Origin: Blasia pusilla
Lineage: Eukaryota > Marchantiophyta > Marchantiopsida > Blasiales
Assembly: GCA_050084515.1 (NCBI GenBank)
Contig: CM114275.1
Location: 14,694,001-14,758,000, forward strand
DNA length: 64,000 bases
Direction of reading: 5' to 3'
Numbering within the stretch: position 1 is the first letter of the stretch; each line of letters begins with the position of its first letter. The position numbers and the translations under genes are program-made. Below are positions 57,950 through 64,000 of this stretch, in pieces. The notes under the pieces are model-generated. The model worked only from the letters and a program-made list of their open reading frames with translations. It was not told where the DNA came from and ran no database searches.

Positions 57950-58820
57950 ACAGGTCATAAACAAGTGGTGACTCCAATGGTGGGGTCAAATGATGAGTCT
58001 CTAGATTCACGTTTAGTTGTTTGTAGACAAGTGTATGGTATGTGACCGAGTGCGAGCATCCTTCAATACTCCCACTCTAAAGTTGCATCCTTTGTCGATT
58101 ATGAGTTTAGGTTATTGGTGGAGCTTAAACTTTGGACAACCTTTACCATTGATGGGGCGTCACCATAGGTATGTGCTGGTCATGGTGGAACATTTCTCCT
58201 AGTGGATAGATTTGCATTGGTGGCACTACGGGACAAGGCAAGTGAGGGAGTGGCTTATACATTTCTTGATCGTGTGCTTAGTCATTTTGATGCACTAGCG
58301 GAGGCGTTGACTGACCAGGGTATTAAGTTCAAGCGAGAGTTTCACGCCTTGTGTGATCAGGCGTTAATTGATCACCACACCATGTCCAGAGATCATCCTG
58401 ATGCAGATGAGTTGGTAGAGAGGGTAGTATAGATGGTGAAGGGAGGACTTCAAAAGTATGGCCTACAATGAGGACACTTGAGGGAGTGGAACCTACAATT
58501 GCCATAATTGGCCATGGGTTACCGCTTCAATCAACAGGCATCCTTGGAATCGTTTTCATCATTTTTTTTGCTCTATAGGAGAGATCCTGATTAACCTACA
58601 ATTATTTGACATGACATGGTGGAGGTGTTAGATCTTGATGACTGAGATGTATGGGCACAAGCATGTTCTCAAAGGGCAGAGTTTTTTGGTAGAGTTATGC
58701 CCATGGCATTTGAGAACTTAGCTATTGCTCAACACAAGGATATATTGAGGTACGCGATTATTCGTGGAGGAGGTTATCGTCTAGGGATTAGGATGTTACA
58801 TCCTTGAGATTATAGTATAA
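57950..58820 (+). pseudogene. third Ty3 family: integrase
   Basis: The reading has a zinc-binding pair in VDKCMVCDRVRASFN, then LHPLSIMSLGYWWSLNFGQP, where the first catalytic Asp of the DDE triad should be (an Asn stands near that position). YVLVMVEHFS follows and, after a stop and frame change, ALTDQGIKFKREFHALCDQA with the second Asp, SRDHPDADELVERVV with the Glu, and a decayed C-terminal part (MGYRFNQQASL, MPMAFENLAIAQHKD). Multiple stops make it non-functional. Confidence 0.82.
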
Positions 58821-58827
58821 ACAGTAG

Positions 58828-59160
58828 GTGGCACCCACGACGCCAGATGTCACTACAGGTTTTTTGATTTTGCGTGTGCGCCAGGTGTTACCGACCAAAG
58901 TCCTCATGTTGGAGGGACAAGATGGTGTGGTTTGGAAGGATCATGTGCGAGTGTGCGCCATATCATGTCCCAAACGTGGACAAGATAATGGATCCAAGTT
59001 TGGCAGTGGTACCTATGGGCTTGAGATGTATGTTGTGCGGATTTGTGAGGGATGCAGCCATCATCTTAGTGTGTGATGGTTGTTCTCGAGGGTGACGTAT
59101 GACGTATTTGAGCCCCCCTCTTGATGCAGTTCCCACCGGAAGATGGTTATGTCCTAGAAG
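58828..59160 (+). pseudogene. third Ty3 family: C-terminal PHD finger of the polyprotein
   Basis: Directly after the integrase the frame reads ILRVRQVLPTKVLMLEGQDG (an integrase C-terminal strand pair), then PYHVPNVDKIMDPSLAVVPM and a PHD finger: LRCMLCGFVRDAAIILVCDG, C, SRG-stop-RM, then LSPPLDAVPTGRWLCP. The first four zinc cysteines are intact. The following Trp-His pair is now stop-Arg, one Cys is Tyr and the last is Ser, each a one-base change. PHD fingers bind histone tails, so this module probably guided integration or bound chromatin. I recall PHD fingers at the end of related algal and early-plant Ty3 polyproteins. Confidence 0.72.
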
Positions 59161-59365
59161 TGTATAGGGTAGTAGATCATGTCAAATCGATATGATATGT
59201 GCTATATGGAATTAGGGAGATCCAACTCCCAACTAGGGTGGCGGTTGCGCGTCTCCATGTACATGCATTGGTTGATTTCTTGTATGTGTGGATCTACCCA
59301 TATGTTGGGCAGATCAGTGTTGTGTTGTGTGGATGTGTCTAGCAATGTGTATGCATACGACAACT
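59161..59365 (+). repeat. third Ty3 family: 3' segment shared with 40.3 kb
   Basis: The part from 59279 matches the minus strand at about 40310-40390. It is either 3' UTR or the start of the LTR. Confidence 0.55.
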
Positions 59366-59872
59366 ATCACATCTTAGTTTATTGACAGATAGAGTTCTAC
59401 CGCGTGGATGGCATAGCGAGCCAATAAATTTTTGGGTGTAGCTTAGTCTTGAGGTGTCACTTGAAGTTGCCTTCAGGTCCACTTTTTTGGGAACCTCATT
59501 CCATGACATTCAACATCATCATAGTAAGAGATTGCAGTACTGCCGTGCATCCACTTTGTCCACCGTCACTAACACTTTCCATTGTTTGAAAGCCGACTTC
59601 CTGCTTGACGTTAAGGTTGCTCAACACGTCCACAATAGGCAATTTTCCTATTTTTGATCTCTGTTAGCTGGTGACCTATTGAGCAAGTCAACGACCAACC
59701 GGTAACGTGTGCACACAGGTAGGTTGGATATTTTTAGGGGAAGAGACTTTTGGATCTTCCCAAGGCTATATAAAGTAGAGAGATGGGAGAGAGATAGCTT
59801 TTGTAAAGCCATCTTTCTCATGTTGGGCCGTTGGAGCACCTCTCTTGCTCGTCTCTGAGGTAGGAACTAGGA
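59366..59872 (+). mobile_element. third Ty3 family: LTR-like block, right copy
   Basis: It matches 45116-45482 as described there and is about 140 bp longer. It includes a TATATAA string at about 59767 that could be a promoter TATA box, followed by GGGAGAGAGA-type sequence. Confidence 0.6.
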
Positions 59873-59899
59873 ACATATGTACCTTGCTTCTCACTCAAG

Positions 59900-60590
59900 A
59901 GCGCTACATTTTTTCAACTTTATGGATGATGATTCTAGAAGCATGTGGATTTACTTCTTGTAGAAGATATTTTAGGTATTCTCTATCTTCAGAGAATGGA
60001 GGACGAAGGTAGAGAAGCGGACCAGTCAAAACATCGGTAGACATTGATGATAGGACTCTCTCAAAATTAGAGCTTCAGAGTCCTATTGTAGTTCAAACTG
60101 CACCATAGCTTCCCAAGTCAAATAGACCTAGGAGACCCCCTGCACGTTTGGGGTTTTTTTAGTACAGATGTTGTTGCATTTTCCCTTCTTATAGAGAATT
60201 GCAAGCCTTCATGTTACAACAAGGCCTTGAAGGTTCAAGAGCGATCAAGATGGGTACTTGCCATAGAGGAAGAGATGGAGTCTCTTCGATATAATCACAC
60301 ATGGGACTTAGCGTGGTTTCCAAAGGACAAGAAGGAAATTAGATGCAGATAGGTATATCGGAGGAAGGAAGGACTTCTTTAGATTGGTTGATGTAGTTAT
60401 AAGGCGAGAACTGTGACAAAGGGATATGCCTCAAGGGAAGACATTGACTTGAATGAGATTTTCTCACCAATGGTAAAGATTGCATCAATTTGTGTATATC
60501 TAGACATAATAGCTCTTTATGACCTAGAGTTGGAGCAACTTGACGTTACAATTGTGTTATGTCATTTAGATTGACAATTGTAATCTTTTT
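59900..60590 (+). pseudogene. Copia (Ty1) pol remnant
   Basis: A short integrase string (FMDDDSRSMWIYFL, about 59915-59960) is followed, after a deletion, by the RT N-terminus: RWVLAIEEEMESLRYNHTWD, then TVTKGYASREDIDLNEIFSP and IALYDLELEQLDVT. These are standard Copia strings (W..AM.EE..SL..N.TW; VAKGY.Q..GIDY.E.FSPV). Stops interrupt. The RT palm and RNase H are absent. Confidence 0.75.
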
Positions 60591-60840
60591 ATCGAATAGT
60601 ATTTTATTCGTTCCCTAAGAAGATTACAGTTAACTCAAAAGAGAGATAGTTTATAAGAAAATTCAAGAATCCAAGATTCTCTTTGATAGAATTAAAATGA
60701 ACAAGGACAACTCCATTTAGTACCAAAAATCTCTCCCTCAAGGTATCTTCTTGGATGGATTAGGAACATGAATTCTTATGATTTGAATCTCGAGTAAACA
60801 AGAAAGAACCTCCACGAGAACACAATGAGTAGACTTCTCT
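60591..60840. other. no recognised feature
   Basis: This is AT-rich sequence; nothing is recognised in it. Confidence 0.35.
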
Positions 60841-61697
60841 TGTCGTGCGCCTACTCTCCTTGAACGTTAATCTTGTTTGTTGCGGAAGTGTGCATTCAGT
60901 AGGTCACGCTCTCAACGCTGATCTGCATCCAAACACGCACTTTGGTTAGTCGGGTCTTGGATAAATCGGCTTACTTTCCGAGTTCTCGTCTCGGACTCTC
61001 ATCAAGCTCAACCTTACTAGTTTTGCGGTTTACAACATGGGAAAATCTCGAAAGACTTGGGACAGACTTTATAGTCGGTTCAGGAATGTGAAATGGCCTT
61101 TCGCGCCTAGCGGTTCCAACTGTCCGATAGACATCCAATGAGTTCCTCACCAAGACTCGCATGAGGTGAATCTCAGGTTGGAATCCAAGTGTGGCGTACA
61201 AAGTCCACTCCCTTGGATCACGTTTGGGTTTCGAGTTCCAACACCAAACTCCCGTTCCATCCTGTGCCTCTGAAACGCCGTTTGGCGCCCAAAGTGGGGA
61301 TTCGTGTTCCGAGACATCTCGGAGAGACTCCTCCCATACTAGTACTTCTGGGGATCTCCGGGGGCCCCCTACATTTAGGAAAAGACATCCGGGCCTCTCC
61401 AATTGGCCCTCAACCCGATTGCTCTCTCAATCGTTTTCGGCCAATATCTCAGCCTGTACTTATGCGTTTGCTAAGATCTTTGGTGCGTTGGAAGCGTCTC
61501 AAGATCAAAATTTCAACGCCTTCTTATTTGTTCCAAACGCATCTTGGAGCTCAACGTTATGGTCCTAAACACAATCAGATTCTCCCAAACGCTTGTCGTG
61601 TTCCAAACTGGTTCTCACCTCTTTGGCAACCAACCTCCCAAGACTCAACTCATCTCAAGTCTTGGCTCGCGTTTGGTCTAGGTTTCCTGGTCGCGAC
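60841..61697 (-). mobile_element. solo LTR of the chromovirus family, diverged
   Basis: It begins TGTCGTGCGCCTACTC and ends GGTCGCGAC, and follows the LTRs at 46039 and 52789 along most of its length (CTTCTGGGG.TCTCC, TTGGCGCCCAAAGTGGGG and others), with many differences. No internal sequence is attached. The flanking 5 bp do not match, so the target duplication has decayed. Confidence 0.75.
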
Positions 61698-61724
61698 TAC
61701 TAATGCATTTCATGCATTACTATA

Positions 61725-62862
61725 TGTAATGTCTAAGTGTTTCTTATTTACAGTCAATTGTAGAGTTCGATCCCCAAGAGGATCATTGTTGGATGAAAAG
61801 AGAGTATAAGGTGATGATTATGTTGTAAAAGTGTAATTGATTATGTAATTCAATTGTAGTATTCCAGTATCAGCTTCCGATCCTTCTTAGTACCTATGTT
61901 TTCTTCTTCAATTCTCTCGAGTGGAGTTTAAAGGACGCTCAGGCAACTTGTTCTCTCATCATCTCGGAACCTCACAGAGACCTCAAGAATAAAGTTGGCT
62001 TCTCCTACTTTCGGAACTCAATCCGTCGGGGCAGGTTACTCTCTGTCAAACAGATTTCATACAACTTTATATTGATTATTCCATTGATGAGAAAGGTTCG
62101 CCTGATTCACTCTTCACTCAGCAGACCCAAAAAGAATGTTCAGACATAAGCATCGCACATCAGAATGAATGAATGAATGCTTTACTACTCCATCAAGAAT
62201 TGGAAGACTTCAAAGTATCTACAAGCTCGAGAGGGTACATCTCTCTTGCTCGGACCATTCCTACAGCATAAGGACTTCATGAACGAATGATGATAATAGC
62301 TTCTGTCCGGTTTCTTAAATATTCTCGAGAGTAAGATCGTTTCTATGATCCGAAGCGTTCTTGATGAAGGGTGTGTCTTTTCAATATCTGTAACTACCTA
62401 GATCTATGGTTCTCTTAGCTTTTCCTACGATCCCTATGAATCCGCGGTACAAAACTATCCTAACTACCAATTTGATACAAAGGGTCGCGCCCTTTCCTAG
62501 TCTAATTGTTCTAACTATGTGTCGTTTCGAATCTCAATTCTGTTGAGCTTCGCTGCGCTAAATTTCCGGAGGACGAAGTTCTTCTTTCTTCTTCGTGCTT
62601 CATGCTTTGCTCTTCGTGCTTCGTTCAATAGCGAAGTACTTCATATATAGAGCTTCGTTGAGCTTTTATACTTCTTTACAGATTTTGACTCTCCTCTAAG
62701 GCAAATCCTTGATCTTCATCTCTCTGCCTTGTCTTGGGAGCTTGGTGATTCACTTATTCTTCTTCATAATAATCAATAATCATAATCAAAATCATAATAT
62801 ACAAGAGTCTTCGTTGAATAAAATGATATATTCTTCAAGATTACAAAATTGTGGGTATCACA
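61725..62862 (-). mobile_element. 3' LTR of the second Ty3 family, second copy
   Basis: In plus orientation it runs from TGTAATGT to GGGTATCACA, mirror to the LTR at 22590-24243. A polypurine tract and the extra ORF lie on its high-coordinate side, so it is the 3' LTR of a minus-strand element that leaves the window. It has only 27 bp between it and the chromovirus solo LTR. Confidence 0.82.
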
Positions 62863-62878
62863 TACCCCCTCCCTCAAA
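62863..62878 (-). other. polypurine tract, second Ty3 family, second copy
   Basis: The minus strand reads TTTGAGGGAGGGGGTA immediately before the LTR, as at 22574-22589. Confidence 0.8.
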
Positions 62879-62899
62879 TGTGAGCCGCCCCGGCGAACA

Positions 62900-64000
62900 C
62901 TTCATGATGTATCTGCTATCTCCATAAATGTGTCGTCTAAACTATCAAATTCAGGGTTAGGCACCAAACGGCCATGAATCGTAGAAGGTTTGTTGATAAT
63001 GTTAGGGGTATGATTGCGCATTCTTTCTCGCGACTTGTTAACAACTAAGTGATTCCCGAGGACTTCATTCGGACTAAGACATCGATGGAGTGAATCTTTG
63101 GTAATTCTTCAAGAGTAATGGAAAGAGTGGGTACTACTTTGGAAGAGATTTAGTATGATTGTAATTGGCGCTTCCAATGTTTGTTGATGTAGTCGATTTC
63201 CTCGTTCATCTGCTCTTGAAGTTCTTGGTTGCTTCGTCGACCAGTTCTTTGACATCGTCCGGTCCATCTCGGGCCGTTGAGTAGCTTTCGCTCGCCTCCA
63301 AGATCGCGATCCTCCCGGTAGCCTCCGCCCATATGTAAGTCTTTGTTCGCTTCTTGATGTTCTTGAAGCGGCCAAGACTCGGCATCTTTGGATTGATAAC
63401 TTCTTGAATTCGGTGTGAACCTGCTGTATCTGATGTCAATACTTGTTAATGAGGTGCGAAGCCTCCTTGATCTGCGAAACTAACTGATCCGCCCCACATT
63501 CGAGGTTAAGCGCCAAACTTTCCCATTGGCGTGCGTTCGTGCCAGTCGACGACCTGGACCAAGTCGTTCTGAGTTTTGCGAAGCGTGGTCTGCGTTTCTT
63601 CGAGTTCCTGATTCCATATTTGCAGATTTGTTTCTGCTACTCGACGCTATACTTCGTGGTCAGACGAAGCTTGGGCTCTGCAGTTGAGGTCGTGCAAGCC
63701 TTCTAAATAATCGTCCACGGACGTTGTATCCTCGAGTTGAAGAATCCGCTGATGTTGGTTCATGACGGGAACTGCCAATTGCAAGAACCACATCATGTCA
63801 TCTGCCGTCTGCAACATGAGACGAAGCGTAGGTTGATGATCCCTTGCCTGCGGGGTCTCGTCGGAATCCTCCTGCATGACAGGTTCTGGATACGGGGGTG
63901 ATTCAAAATTGACCCGGCCTCGCTTTGGCCCAAGCATGTCGTGGATAGCTTCGTCTTTCTTCAAAGCCGAAGTGTGCGGATGTTGCTGAGGTGCTTCGGA
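62900..64000 (-). pseudogene. second Ty3 family: extra ORF downstream of integrase, second copy
   Basis: Readable pieces on the minus strand are GPKRGRVNFESPPYPEPVMQ, MMWFLQLAVPVMNQHQRILQ and LHDLNCRAQASSDHEV (63647-63964), then EATGRIAILEASESYS and a DPDDVKELVDEATKNF-type stretch, and IDYINKHWKRQLQS (63109-63439). They run parallel to the 20728-22376 copy, with one-base frame breaks. The protein is acidic and helical with a likely coiled coil. It continues beyond the window edge. Confidence 0.72.

Overview
The window looks like repeat-dense nuclear DNA of a land plant or close streptophyte relative with a large genome. The evidence is a decayed EDM2-like PHD-finger gene (a plant epigenetic regulator family), a chromodomain Ty3 element primed by initiator tRNA-Met, Copia remnants, CACTA transposons, and a Ty3 lineage whose reverse transcriptase starts with a CRDYxPIN-type motif. 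I cannot fix the species. No complete, undamaged host gene is visible; nearly everything is a mobile element or a broken gene.

Layout. 1-8.6 kb: an EDM2-like gene on the minus strand, cut inside its PHD finger by a 3.8-kb non-autonomous CACTA element (2239-6072) with matching ends and a 3-bp target duplication. 9.2-13.2 kb: a nearly full-length but broken APE-type LINE on the minus strand. 13.2-15.3 kb: a CACTA-like end and an 82-83-bp tandem repeat. 15.3-24.2 kb: LTR-derived sequence, a truncated chromovirus pol, then the 3' half of a second Ty3 family (RNase H, integrase, an extra downstream coiled-coil ORF, PPT and LTR). 24.3-27.4 kb: about 28 copies of a palindromic motif of roughly 30 bp, with a fragment resembling an N4/N6 DNA methylase inside. 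27.3-32.4 kb: more Ty3, methylase-like, Copia and gag fragments. 32.4-38.8 kb: a lower-repeat stretch between two 0.44-0.46-kb direct repeats, holding one unrecognised ORF and a LINE C-terminal fragment. 40.4-45.1 kb: gag and protease of a third Ty3 family on the minus strand. 45.1-59.9 kb: a plus-strand copy of that third family. 59.9-64 kb: Copia remnant, solo LTR, and the 3' end of another copy of the second Ty3 family.

The most interesting system is the third Ty3 family. Its pol region carries a DNA cytosine-5 methyltransferase domain (motifs I, IV, VI and VIII, plus a C-terminal ERE-type block) upstream of the reverse transcriptase, and a PHD finger downstream of the integrase. The methyltransferase is split by a whole nested chromovirus (46039-53778, 5-bp target duplication CTCAT); the two halves are in the same frame across the insertion. 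A later LTR (54824-56351) sits between methyltransferase and reverse transcriptase. The design suggests an element that could write DNA methylation and read chromatin. This copy is dead: stops interrupt motif IV and the PHD finger, and the RT active site is mutated.

Chromatin or methylation functions therefore appear four times: the EDM2-like gene, the retroelement methyltransferase with its PHD finger, the chromodomain of the nested element, and the N4/N6-methylase-like fragments. Many stop codons and lost zinc ligands are single C-to-T or G-to-A changes, as expected after methylation-driven deamination.
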